Source of the DNA: Maylandia zebra
Taxonomy: Eukaryota; Chordata; Actinopteri; Cichliformes; Cichlidae
Assembly (NCBI RefSeq): GCF_041146795.1
Contig: NC_135170.1
Coordinates: 31,669,533 to 31,733,532 of the forward strand
Reading direction: 5' to 3'
DNA length: 64,000 nt
Shown: one piece after another, positions 31,785-48,596 of the stretch
Layout: the number at the start of each line of letters is the position of its first letter
Position numbering within the stretch: position 1 is the first letter of the stretch
Notes under the pieces: model-generated
Told to the model about the DNA's origin: nothing
Seen by the model: only the letters and a program-made list of their open reading frames with translations
The model's database searches: none
Program-made: the position numbers and the translations under genes

Positions 31785-34700
31785 ATGGGGAGATATACGT
31801 GTGCCTACAACTGCGACACCTCGAGCGATCCAGACGTAAAGTTTTTTAAGTAAGTTTTCGACAATAGCGCTGCTTTTTGGTTAAACTAAACCAACAGACA
31901 GCTAGAAGCACGTTTGTAAAGTAACAGTGGCTGACAGAACTAGGCTTGTATCAGTGTTAAGACTCAAATTTTCCACCTTTTCTCAACATTTTAAGCCCAC
32001 ATAATTAGATCTTTTTCTGTATACATGGGAGTGCAGTTCGGAGTGCACCTGGAAAAGTTACCGAGACGTGTACACAAGCTCACTAAGCAAAAAAAGGGCA
32101 TAAACAAATAAAGTTTATCACTGTACATTTTGCTGCAGCATTATTATTTTTTTTTATGCAGTTGCAATAGAGGGGTTTTATTCACACTAAATTCTAAGTC
32201 AAATCGTTTGAGAACCACTTGTGAGCTGTGTGCTGTAGGAGTGACTTAAGGGTTTAAGGTGCTGGTGGGAGTGTATCAGGGATCAGCCCTGAGGTGCTTC
32301 TTTCAGCAACAAACATCATAGTCCATAGTTTTCATGGACTGTGATGCAGGGAACATTGTGACCTATACTGACAGTAAGGAACAGGTGTGAAGATGTGGAC
32401 TTCAGAGAGAAGAGAAATGAGAGGGATACAGGTGTGATACTGCAAGAAGTAGATGTACTGAAGATAGATGAGTTTACATACCATCCAAAACAATAGACAG
32501 TGCATAAAAGAGGTGAAGAACAGAGTGCAGGCAGAGTGGAGTGGGTGGAGACAAGTGTTGGGTGATTTTTTTTATTTTTTATTTTTGACAGGATAGCAGC
32601 AAGGGTAAAGGGGAAGGTTTACAAGATGCTAGTGAGACATGTTATCATTTATGGTTTGAAAATGGTGGCACTAACAAAAAGACAGGAGGCGCAGTTTGAG
32701 ATGTTAAGATTTTTATTGTAAATGAGCAGGATGGACAGGATTAGAAATGAGTATGTCAGAGGGACAGCTGAGGTTGAGTGTTGGGAGACAAAGTTAGAAA
32801 GCTGCATTTTTTTAGATGGTTTGGACATATGCAGAGGAGGGACAGTGGATATATTGGACAAACGATGCTTAACATGGAGCTGTGGATTTGGTAAAGGAGA
32901 ACATACAGAGGGTTGCTGTGACAGAGGAGGATGCTAAGCATAGGTTGAGATTGAGGCAGATGAACTGCTGTGGCGACCCCTAAAGGCAGCAACTGAAAAA
33001 AGAAGAAGAAAAAAGACCACTTAAGATCCTCTAAATTACATCTATGAGACAAAAATACTCCAGATTAAGATCTTTAACAGTAAATTATGCTCTTATTATT
33101 ATGTTTTTCTGTTGTTTAAGTTTAATTATCTAGCTTACGTTCAGTATATCACGCTGGAAATACTGAGTGTTATATTACATATAGCATATCATAATTAGTT
33201 TTAACAGAGTTAGTCAACAGGTAAAATTTACTGAACTCTACACAATTTTTAGTGAGTTACTTTTCACACGGGAAAAAATGTTTTCTGTGTGTGCATGCAG
33301 GTTTCCCCTGTACAATCCCCGAAAACTTAAAAAATGGGTACTGAACATGAAGTGGAAGGACTGGACGCCGACTCGCTTTTCTGTTCTGTGCATCAATCAC
33401 TTTGAGGAGCAGTACATTGACAAAACGGGCAAAAGTGTGACACTTCGGGAAGATGCGGTTCCCACCATATTTACACCGACTGACAACACACAGAAAAAGA
33501 AGGTTAGTGTGTATCATAGATAATTGTTGGCATCATTTAGAAATAAAACATTTGTGAAATATTTAAAGCTGCATAATGAAACTCCTCCTGTTTTTCTGTT
33601 TAAACCTCAGCGGCTTTTTAAAAATAAAGGTGTTGTTACTGTCTCCTTGATACAGGCTGCCATTAACCCGAGACGTAAACGACACAAGGTGAGCTGACCC
33701 AGACAGTTAGCTTTTTATTGTTTAACGTTTAATGTTATTCATTTTTCTAAATGCATTACGTGTTGTTTATTTTATTGTGAAAGCAGCAACCTGGTGCTAA
33801 AAGCTCAGAGAAGGATTTGGCTGCATCTGCAACATCAGCTCTCCCTGCAACAGACGACAGTGTCCGGGCCAAAGAACCCAGCCAGACAGACCAAGAGACA
33901 TCTGGGTATGTAACTACACACAAGGAGACGTTTACTGTCCTAGTCCTCTTTTCATAAATCAATAATAAGCAGTAATGCTTCAGTATGCACAGTACGGATG
34001 CCCTTCATGAGGGATTTGTGTCTCTTCCTTGTTATCTTTCACTTTTTAGGCAAATGTGTGAACAGCTACACTATGGAGCCAGTTTCTTAAATCATTAATT
34101 ATACGTCTAATAAGTCAGTGTTTACAGTTTGAAGACTGCCATTAGCTTCTTGTGCATATTTGCTTGTTAATTATTAATAATACATTTATTTGTAAAGTGC
34201 ATATTTACAAAGTGCTTAACCGTTTGAATAAAACCACACATTAAGGATAAGTGTACATAATTAAACATGCAGTTAGTCTTACATTCATTCCTGCATACAC
34301 ACATTCAAAGAACCAAGGGCCAAAAACAACAGTCAAACAATTAAGGAAAAGCGGAGTTATGAAGCGTCACTGAAAACCAACCATAAAAAATTCAGCCAAC
34401 CTGATAAGCTGAGGAAGGTTTAGCAGTGGCAACCTCAAAAGCATTATTACCTCTGGTTTTAAAGTAAAGACGTAAAACAGTTAAAAGACCTTTTCAGACC
34501 CAGATTACCCTCTTCAGTCTAAGCAGATCTGCTGTATAGGTAGGAGCCAAGCCATGTAAGGCTTTATATGTTATTAATAACATTTTAAAATGAAGAAAGG
34601 TTTAATTTTTGCAGTGTTTGTTCAATAAAGGAAACAAGGCTGGATGAGCTTAGAGATCAAAATTTAGATTGTGGTAAATAATATTAGCAGCATATTCCAT

Positions 34701-37700
34701 ATTATTCTCTAAAACCAACTTCCTCCTGTTCTCATCGCTCCTTAATTCACTGAATCTGCAACTTTTTTGTTATATATTTGCTGAGCTTTTAACATTCACA
34801 CCATAATGAGGTTATGAGAAACAGTTTCTAGGTGTCACAGATTGATTCAGTTATATTCCACTGTATATTTATAGTGACCGTGTAGTTTGGGAAAGAAAGC
34901 CATATTGCTGACCAACTTGTAGTCTCGAGTTTAGTTTTAGTGCACTTCTTATCGTTCACACAGGTGTACTTAAAAGTGCTGCCTTGTAGTCATAAGCTAT
35001 ACATTCAAATATGCACATAAATTCTGAAAACAAAGCATTTTTCTTTGCGTGGTTTTGATGCTTGATATTTATTTGCTGAGAAAAATATTTGTTTTGTGCT
35101 CAGTGAGGGACATTTAAGATTTGTTAGAAGTTTTAGAAGAAAAGCAAAAGATTAAAAAGGATAAAAGGACTAAACATGTTACTTCTGACTAGTCAGTTTC
35201 TCTCAGAGGTATAAAAACAATCTGGTTTGTCAGCTGCTACCTGCTGAAAGATTGTGGCTCATAAATGTCTTTATAGAAGCAGTTAGCATTATACAAACGC
35301 CTCAGATTTTAAATTGATATATATTTAATGCACAAGCCTAAAAACCACAGTAATCTTGCAAAAAGGTTGTTTTGGATGGTACAGTTTGCAGGTATAACAC
35401 AATGTCAAACCTAAGTTGTTGTTTTTTTTTTCTTTTAAAAGCTGATAAAAGCATTTAAGATGACATTTTCCTGCTGTACACGCATTTAAAAACAAATTTA
35501 CAGTCATGGTGGTTTGCTGTATTGGTCCATTGGAGATCTGCCCACTGGTTAGGTCACTAAACCAGTTTTCAGACCTAACCAAAGGTCTCCTTGGGACTTG
35601 TTGTGTTGGCAAAGATGACTTTCTGGTCGATCACAGGTTTTCTCTTGGAAAAAGGTAAAATCAAATCAAACACCAGAGAGGTTTCTTTGGTGCTTCTCCT
35701 TCATAAATTTAAATTTTTTTATTTATTTTGTTAATAATTTCTGTACAGATATATATTATCGTTTCCTTAATGTTTTAACTTTTTTTTCTGTTTTAATGAT
35801 TAGAGATCCCAAAACGTCAGAGAAATGGAGGATTATAATTGATGAAGCACTGATGAAGATCGATTCATTTCCACACTTTTTTCATGGAGATTACTGTGTA
35901 CCACAGGTAAATGGAATTGTATTTTATACATACTGATCACTGGGATAACTTAAGAGTTTATGTTTAGCTAATCTTATGGCATTTACGGCATATCCGATAT
36001 GTTTTATCTTGTTGTTTATCTTCATTAGTGCGAGTTAATCTATGTGTGTGTTTCCACCTGCATCAACAGAGTATCCACTGGGCTCCAGATAATAATTTCA
36101 GTGTAAGTAGAATATTTTCAGTCTACTGGGGATGTAATAATTCTCTGAAACTGGATGAACGGATGAACACTAAAACCACAACCCTGATCACTTGATTGGA
36201 TCATAAACAAAAAATAAACTTTTATTCTCATATATTTCCAGTTCACCCACTACTGGGACATTTTTAAACAGAATTCACCAGACTAGCTTTAACCAAGGGC
36301 TCCACACGGGTATCAGGACACTAAGTGTTGCGCACAATTGTGTCACAGTTTCCTGTCTCTGCTGCATTATTCTTACACCCCTTTAATCTGTAAAGGTTTG
36401 TCTTTTATATCGTGGAGCACTTAATTCACCTCCTCTTTTGTCATTTTTACAGCCTGAGGATAAAGACAATGAAAACATTATAGAGGTACGTCTGTTGTAC
36501 GATTACCTGCAGGTGTTACTCCAAATCCAAACCAGGGTTTTGGGTGGTTTTGTCCCTCTGCCTGATGCATTGTCCTGACTGCAGGTGAAGGAGCCATGGG
36601 AGTGGCTTGCTCTGGATGTCCGAGGACCGCTGCCTCAAACAGTAAACGGACACAAATACATTTTGACGGTGACCGACTTCTACTCCAAATGGGTGGAAGC
36701 TGTGCCGATGACAGCGTGCCTCCCTTCAGATGTGGCAAAGAACGTCGTGGACATCATTGCGCACTTTGGATATCCACTGAGAATCCTCTCTAGACTGCCT
36801 CTTGACATAGTCCACAAAGTGAGCGCGCACACTTGATTAATCTGCCTGGACTGTTTTGCAAAACCTGATTTCATATCAACATCAAAAATGTAGTTGAAGT
36901 TTAGAAACTTGCATTTTTTAAAGTGCCTTATAAATCTGACTTGGAATTAGTGCCTGAAAACCAAACCCAAGGCAGTTAAACCCATGTGTAGTTATTATAG
37001 TGACATGCTTTTAATTTAGAAGAGCATATTTAACCTTCACAAGACCAACTCGGCAATCATATAATGCATAAAGAGAAGCTAATATACTCCTCCTTATTTT
37101 CTTTCACACATATACTGTTGTGGTTTGTTCCAAATGGGTAACAGTTTTGTCTTGTGGTACTTGCATGAATACAGTTGTTTTTTTTAGAGTTCCAGTATAA
37201 AAATATGGTGCTGAGAATGAAACTTTATCTATTCTGTGAGATGTCATGATAATTAAATGCTAATGAAATAATATTGGTTTTATTTTTGTTAAATTAAACA
37301 TATACTCTGAATTGTCCAGTATAACATGTTATACTGGAAATGAATTACCACCAGCTGAAAAAGCCCTTTGTGTCTTCCAGCTCATAATATAATGCATGAT
37401 ACTTTTTTTTGTTATAAACTAATGTTATAGTGTGTCCTCATTGTCCAGTTTCATACAACTGTATACTGTGTGAATGTCTTCCCGATGACAGATCAACCGA
37501 GAACTGAAAGATCAGCTGAAGGTTGCTGTTGCTCTTGTGGTCTATCATCAGCAGACGGGCATCGCAGATATGATCACACCACAGCTGATAGACAGGTCTG
37601 TAAAAAGCCAGGGTGTGCTAATATTTGTTTTTTGTGACATTTTATAGTCTTGTTATGCCTTTATACCTGTAGTTTTGTTTCTTTTGGTCCTTTTCCAGAT

Positions 37701-39001
37701 TTGATTAATTTTACCAAAATACATTTTGTCATTTGGATGACCTACAAAGTTCATTCTCTTGTTGTTGCAGGTGAAAACTTGTAGCTTTTAACACAGGATT
37801 AAAACACTTAGGTTATTAATAATATCACGAATGCTAAAGTCTCTGAAGTTTTCTGTTACCATATTGGTTTTGCAGTTAATAGTTTTAGATGCATTCGTGC
37901 TTTTAGGGCAGTTATAACTGTGCATGCACCAATAAATCAGGCAAACATCAGTATCTGTTTGTTAAGTGGTGATGTAACAGGATTATTCATAGTGAGTCAT
38001 TCAAACCACACAGGAACATGTTTTAATGCATTGTGTTGTTGATGGATCATCTCTGAAATATAGTCCGTTTTCATCATCTTCTTCCTACCAGATGATAGTG
38101 GGAGACCCTCAACGTGAACTTTTATTGAGAATAGTTTTATCCAGATCTGTGCTAATGTGTTTCTATCAGCTCGACCATAACTAGCCACCTGGTAGTAAAG
38201 CATATGTCAAGTATCCCAAAGCTGCTGTTATTTTTTCCATCTACCTTAACATCGAAAGTTATAGCCGAGCTCTACTTTTTTCTTTTTTGTCAAAAAATAT
38301 ACTAAAGTGAGAATTTTGTCAACTTCAGATGGAAATTAGCTCTTCTTTACTTTTGGATGTCTGGACATGAAACTTTATTGAAACAGCGGTCACGCTCATT
38401 TTATTGGAGCTGAAAGAGTCTGGACAATTTTGAACTCTCTGTGGATTCTCAGTACTTGTTTTGTTGGGAGCTAAAGGAATATTTGAACAACAATTTTCTG
38501 CTGATGATGTAGTTGTCTTTTATAATAGTATTTATGTTTTTTTCTCAATGAGATAAAAAGGAATAAATAACACCAAAAATATAAAATATCTGGCACCTGT
38601 GGACCAAACTGTTATTACAAACAATCGGCGCATAATACCTGGATGTTCTGTCATGATAGTAACATCTCAGTGCTGTAATGTTCCTAATCAAACAGGATGG
38701 TGAACGATCTAATAGAGGAGCATGCAGCTGACTGGGATGTTTACCTGCCTGCCAAAGTGTTCAGTCTGTGCTTCAAAGAGCATTCAGAGACCGAGGAGAG
38801 GCCTTTCTCAGTGCTCTGCTGTAAGGGAATAGAGCCTGTTCAATTCCCCAGAGAACTGGATGTAAGTGTAGGTTTTAAAATTTGAGTTCTAATAAATCTT
38901 TAATAAATCTTACAGGTAAAGTAAAATGACTTTCTGTGTAATCCATTTTTTCACAGTTTCCACTTTCCAAGATCCGAGAGAGTGCCTTTGTGGTTAGATA
39001 G
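31785..39001 (+). CDS. THAP zinc finger fused to an integrase-core-like domain (host gene)
   Basis: Coding exons: 31785-31849, 33301-33502, 33656-33688, 33784-33905 (or from 33787), 35804-35906, 36070-36102, 36453-36485, 36585-36818, 37492-37595, 38696-38861 and 38957-39001. They join in frame to about 379 residues. Residues 1-90 form a THAP domain: CAYNC near the start, a WTPTRFSVLCINHF block with the C-x2-H pair, and AVPTIF at the end, the C2CH DNA-binding module found in P-element transposases and THAP proteins. From about residue 197 on, ALDVRGPLPQTVNGHKYILT and VTDFYSKWVEAVPM resemble the integrase core of Ty3/gypsy and GIN-type elements, and HAADWDVYLPAKVF resembles its later part. The many small, in-phase exons and the open frame argue for a host gene, not a mobile element. 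Role unknown; a nuclear DNA-binding protein is inferred. An AATAAA lies at 39838-39843. Confidence 0.75.
32230..33018 (+). mobile_element. LINE 3' fragment in intron 1 of the THAP-integrase gene
   Basis: The text recalls the end of a fish APE-type LINE reverse transcriptase: 'gcaagggtaaaggggaaggt', a frame containing MDRIRNEYVRGTAEVE at about 32728-32775, 'tggtttggacatatgcagag', and the closing 'ctgtggcgacccctaaa' followed by an agaagaag-type tail. It is on the plus strand, 5'-truncated and frame-disrupted. Confidence 0.7.
34165..34620. repeat. Probable dispersed repeat in a THAP-integrase intron
   Basis: Blocks such as 'atgtaaggctttatatgtta', 'ggagccaagccatg' and 'aagaccttttcagacccaga' recall a common fish repeat of LINE type. 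The boundaries and family are uncertain. The remainder of this intron (33906-35803) shows nothing recognisable. Confidence 0.35.
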
Positions 39002-39924
39002 AAGTTTATTCGGTGAGTTTTATGTGGAGTTGTGCACCACACTGTAATATAATATTCTGTATTTTACTGTTGTTTGGAACTGTGTGAAGCATATGGGGCA
39101 TTTGTGGAATATATCACTGGGATTAGGTAATTACTGTTTCTATAGCAATTATTCAGGTTTATATTTTCTCTCGGTTAGATTATTGAGGTGTTCTTTTAAC
39201 AAGCATCAGAAATCAGTTGAACGACTTCAAATCCAGCAGTGAGACGTCTTAAAATATTATGCCAGTTTTAGTGACACTACACTGTGTTGTTTTAAACTGA
39301 CTTAACAGTGATGTTCAACTTGTCTCAGTTTTATTTTCAGGTCACTTTAATTGGAAACAAACTGGAGCTGCTTTAGCAGCAAACCAGGGAAGAAGAACGT
39401 GTTCAGTCCTGGAGGTATTCGTTCTGGTGGAAACCCTGATGAGTGGACCGGGATGTTCTAGTACTGAGTTCTGTGGAGAGGATTTGTTGATGAAGCTGTG
39501 CATTTCGACAGCATTTTCCACTTTGTCTGTGATACACTGAGATGCTCCACCTATTTTTCATTCGCAAGTATTTTTGGATGTAGTATTTTAATTCAGTTTT
39601 TTGCTGTAGCACTGCAGCAAAATGTCTTGCTTAAAATATATAGCAGCATGTCTGCAGTGTTGAGACTGGAACAAGCTAAATGTAGGTTAGGAAGGCGAGA
39701 CAGTTTTCTGAGCCATAGGAGACTGATCAGTATAGCATTATTATTTTTATGACTTCAAGCAGTTCAGCCACCTCCACTGGTAAGGTTTAGGCTGCTGATC
39801 GTTGATGTTTTCTGTTTGTAAAAAGGTAAAAGATGCCAATAAACTTTATTTAAATATCATTTTTAATCACTAGTGAATAGTTTTTGTTTATTGACTATCC
39901 ATGTTATTCTTATCCAATCTGGGG

Positions 39925-40110
39925 GTTCTTGAGGCCAACTCAGCTACCTTAAGGTGAGAGAGGGGTACACCCTGGTTGCCAGCCTATCGCATGATAACAC
40001 AGAGAGACGGACAACCATTCATACTTACAATCTCACCTACAGCCAATTTAGACTCGCCAGTTACCCGATGCATGTCTTCAGACTGTTGGAGTAAGAGGAC
40101 CCAGACTGGA
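39925..40110 (+). repeat. Common fish dispersed repeat fragment
   Basis: Blocks 'ggggtacaccctgg', 'acacagagagacggacaacc', 'attcatacttacaatctcac' and 'gccaatttagactcgccagt' match a very frequent fish repeat, remembered as part of a LINE-type element. It is truncated at both ends. Confidence 0.6.
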
Positions 40111-40698
40111 AAAAAACAAAGTAAAACTTTCTTCTTTTTTTTTAACAATAATTTCACAAACAGCTGATTTACAAGTTTTCCAAGAATCAGTTGACGAGCC
40201 TACAACTCACTTCTGCTATTCTTATTTTACAGTAAAGAGAAGTGTGTGTTTTTCTGTCGCACTGTTTTTAGACACTGCTGACTCCTGAGGGTCAAGACAG
40301 AAAACCAAACCTCAGCTGTTGTCAGGTCAGTCATCCCACTCATCTCTGAGGGAAGGAAGGCGTGATGAAACAGTTTAAAAGGTGTCGATGTTACAAAACT
40401 TTACTTGTGTTGAATCCAAAAGGAGGAAGCTTCTTGCGAGATCAGAAAAAATCTGAAAAGAAATTAAGATTTCCTTGACCTACCCCAGATCTCAACAAAA
40501 TAGATGAGTTCATTTATAAATATCCAGAATAATTATAAATATTTTATAGATAAACACACACACAATCTTTGCACTTATAAAATAATTTTGTATTTGAACA
40601 CTATTCTCATCTGCTAAAAACAGTATTTTTAACTCTAGTGACTGCTAAAACTATCAGCTGTAAAATCATCTACTAATCTGTCTGCTAACCATCGATGG

Positions 40699-40790
40699 CA
40701 GGGGTATCAAACTCAAGGCCCAGGGACCAAAATCTGGCCAGCAATGACTCCAACCCGACCCACAGGTTAGCTTTGAACAATATTCAAGCA
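40699..40790 (+). mobile_element. hAT-type transposon end fragment
   Basis: Begins with caggggtatcaaactcaagg then cccagggaccaaaatctggc, a well-known fish hAT terminal sequence. The matching right end was not found nearby, so this is a fragment. Confidence 0.5.
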
Positions 40791-41344
40791 GGGCACTCAT
40801 TTTAAGCTTTTAACCGTGCTTTTATAAGATTTACAACTTTTCATGCTGATAAGGACCTCACCCATTCATACTACACCAAAGTAATTAAGTAACAGATAAA
40901 CCGTTAAATGGCAGAGTTCCTGTTTCGCCCCACTTACTATGGAAATTTCTGATTTTTTGTGAATTAACAAAAGCATTGTTTTATTTTAAATTTTAATTTT
41001 CCACATTTATTTAAGCCCAGAGTTTCAGTATTCATGCTCACGTGTTGACTTTTGCAAAACAAAACGTCTCAGTGTGTGGGGAAAAACGTGGTGCAATCCT
41101 TCATAAAACGGGAGCTCCGATTAACTCTGATAATTTAAGCAGTTATGAAGAGAAATAAGACATTCAGACAGATATTCTCCTGTTGCATTAGTTTGTGCAT
41201 GCACAGAGTGACGGCGCTGTGCGCGCTGCCCTCAGCTGGTGGATGGTGGAGTTAAAGCGGTGGCTGTCTGATGCTGCTCTGAGCTCATAGTTGTCGTTGT
41301 GCAGTGCAGTTTTTCTCCCCACTGTGTGCAGCCAACCGCAAGAA

Positions 41345-45443
<4,099 letters not shown>

Positions 45444-48400
45444 GCTCAGAGGCGGGGGAAACGAGAGGGACACACAGGGGGTCGAAGGGAGGGGTTGAAT
45501 TTTTGGGAAGTGATGCCTCAGCGGGTGAAGTTTTGCCTTGCCGACGACCGATCTTCAGCTGGGCGTAAACAATTTCAAACACGGATTCCCCCTTGGTGTA
45601 AATGTGAGGGTGCTTCAAAGTGGTTCATTTTGTCCTGAAATCGGCGAACGCATGCTAGATAAATTGATAATTACACAAAAGACCCCACAGAGATACCTGA
45701 CGGACTTGTCACGACACTGTCAGTCATCCACGGGGTTGGTAAAGGCTGAACATGAATAATTGTACCTCGTATTTAATGAATTCTAGTCTTTATTTGGAGT
45801 AAGGCTGATGCTGCCTTACTTGTGTTCTTTAATTTGCTGGCTTCAGAGTGGGATTTGACAAGGTGTCGCATTTTTAGGTTTTTATGTTTGTGTTTCTTTA
45901 TTAAAATATTACTAGGATTAACTTTTTTGGGGGGTGGTTTGGATATGTGTTGCTGCAATAGCTTGGAGTTTGTGAATATCTAAGTTACTGAGACTGAATG
46001 ACTCATTTGAATCTTCAGTACACGTCTTCAGGCATAGCAGCAATCAAAATTCAAGTTGTGGCGATTGTTCTTTACTTTTCCCTTCTTAACATTGATGGAG
46101 ACCTCTTCACCTTTCCTCAGCAACAATTGGTTGTAGCCTGTGACTTGCTTGACAGTCTGAAGTGAAGAGGTGACACGTCGTGGTTAAATTATGAGCTGTG
46201 CCTGGCTGCTTATTTTGCCTCCCATTTATCCCGGAACCATAGCTCATTTATGTCATGCTGCAGTTTGTGCTGTATTTTACACTGTTAATACCATAATGCG
46301 TATTATTTTCAAAAAATAAAAATAAAATTGTATTAGAAATAAACACTTCTGCACATCAAAACTTCACATTATGGTGTAACACTGGGTCTCATGATCTAGA
46401 AACTTAATAATGATTACAAAAAAAAAAAAAGTCTGTTATTACAGGAAGAAGATGTAATGGCCTGGTGGGTGTGGGAAAAGACGCTGTTTAATATTACATT
46501 TAAAAGCATATTTGAAGATTGAGGCTGTTAAACAGTGGGATGTGATGATCAAAGTTGCACTTGTAACTGGTTTAACATTAAAAGAATTGTTTTTCACATC
46601 TGTGTACTGTTGTGTGTTTGTACAATTTAAAGTGATCTTTGAACATAGACGGTGTAAAATGTTGCCCACAGCCACTGTGGCCTTGATGAAGCCACGATGT
46701 TGGTGTTTTAGCAGCTGCTGTTAAAACACCACAAGCTACTTAGGAGGTCTGTACCGCACAGAAAATCATATTTCGGGAAATCTGACAAGTGGATGACTTA
46801 TTTAAACACACAGATTGTAAAGCTGTTATGAATGACGAAACTATCCATAGGAGCCAAAAGCCATTGTTGAGCCAGGCTGTAAATCTGTGAATTTTAACAT
46901 TGAAATCTGTTGAAGCCAGCTTTAGAAGTTTGATTTGATGAATTGTGCAGCAATTCATCAAATCCACAAATGGATTTTCCTTACAAATGTGCCACCATTT
47001 AAGGCAGGGGTGGGAGAACTCAAGGACCCGTGTCCTGCAGGTTTTAGATGTCTTTGATCCAACACAGCTGATTTAAATGGCTAAATTCCTCCTCAACATG
47101 TCTTGAAGTTCTCCGGAGGCCTGCTAATGAACTAATCCTTTGATTCAGGTGTGTTGACCAAGGGTGATATCTAAAACCAGGACACCAGATTTTGAGGCCT
47201 GGAGTTCCCCACCCCTGATTTAAGAGGAAATAAGCAGGCTGTCCGATGGTATAAGATTTATTGCCGAGAAGCGCTGTTGTAACAAAGGACTTACTTTATG
47301 TGCCAAGCTCATTTTTTGTGTTATACATCATGTAGCACTGTTTCTGTTTTTTAAGGACCAACGTCTTGCTTAATCTGGCGTCGTCCAGCACTGGGCAGGT
47401 TCTACTGGTGTGTATTAAATTGGCTTTCTAACTAATAAGGAACTTTATTCAGCCAGAATGTAATTTGGCAGGATATGTGTTGTTTACTCTGAATGATAGT
47501 AGGACCCAGAACTGGGCATTGCTTCGTCTAAAAATCTAAACCACTAAACTGCGAAGTGCAGTCTCTTATTTATCCTGTCTTTTAATTACTGCTATAATTA
47601 TGGATATCAATCTTTTGGTTTTCTGTTATATAATGTTCTGGCTCTTTTCTATTTACCATCTACTTCACTGGAAAGCATCAAAATTGGACTGAAACAACCA
47701 AAATAGTGACGATAACAGAAGAAGTTGGGACTTTTTATTGCCTGTGGTGTAAATAACCTCCTTTTAGGAAAATCTTCTTGTTGACTTAAAAATAGATTTG
47801 ACCATTCTTGTTTATTTTCACCTTTAACTTTCTGAGACATATTTCTTTAACGCAGTATTCAAATGAACAAAACAATATGTGACTGTAATTAAATATGCTG
47901 GGTCTACTTTCAAGAGGTAAATAAATCAAGACAAAAAAAGTGATAACTATCAACATTTCAACTTTGCCAGAGCACTGACATCAGAAACATCTCTGTACAA
48001 ACTAATACAAACACTAATTTGTGAAAATGTTTGAAAATTTCTCAAAAGATATTTTTCATATTGCAGTCCAAAACCAAATGTGTATAATATTTATTGTGTT
48101 CATATTGTAAATACAAATTAACAATTTTTAAAGTTACACTAGTAAAATAATAACAGATTTTTTGATTAATGAACTTTCTAATAAGTATTAGAAAGGCTGC
48201 TTAGCAATCTCTCAAATCAGTTTTTGAATTGTTTTTTTTTTCCACTTAATGTAATGTGACTTATTTTGTCCTTGTTCTGTCTCTGTATTGCTCACTGTTT
48301 GATTTATTTAATTTACTTTTTTTATTGTCTGTGTACCATTTTTTTACACTTCTATTTATAATGATGAAGAAAAACTTTAGTGTGCTCATACGGTCACTGT

Positions 48401-48596
48401 CTTTCAACGTCTCAGTGACTCTGCCAAAATTCCGACAGTCCCTGAAAGCAGCAAACATTAGCTAGCTAGCCAGCGGGCTAGATTAGCATAGTGCTAACAA
48501 CAGAATGGGCTTGCAACTGCTTGAAAGGACCGGTGACCTCTGCTTGGCTTCCATGCTCTGAAAGCATCTTGTTTCTCTATCGCCGGTATTAAAAAA
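45444..48596. other. elob 3' UTR and spacer before the HARBI1-like gene
   Basis: The elob 3' UTR probably ends near 46345 after two AATAAA signals. The rest is AT-rich and holds one hAT MITE (47005-47217). A short GC-richer stretch with agctagctagc (48460-48596) leads into the HARBI1-like start and is its likely promoter and 5' UTR. No other coding signal was recognised. Confidence 0.55.
47005..47217. mobile_element. Short hAT MITE, 213 bp, with target-site duplication
   Basis: The ends caggggtggg and ccacccctg are inverted matches. Flanks are atttaagg (46997-47004) and atttaaga (47218-47225), an 8-bp duplication with one mismatch. The inner halves are also partly inverted copies ('aggacccgtgtcctgcagg' against 'ccaggacaccagattttg'), so the element is hairpin-like. 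It has no coding capacity. Confidence 0.8.

Larger units (their letters stand above)
39002..41344. other. THAP-integrase 3' UTR and spacer before elob
   Basis: The 3' UTR probably ends just after the AATAAA at 39838-39843. The spacer holds a dispersed repeat (39925-40110) and a hAT-type end fragment (40699-40790). The region 41160-41344 is GC-richer and is the likely elob promoter and 5' UTR. No further coding exon was recognised. Confidence 0.55.
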
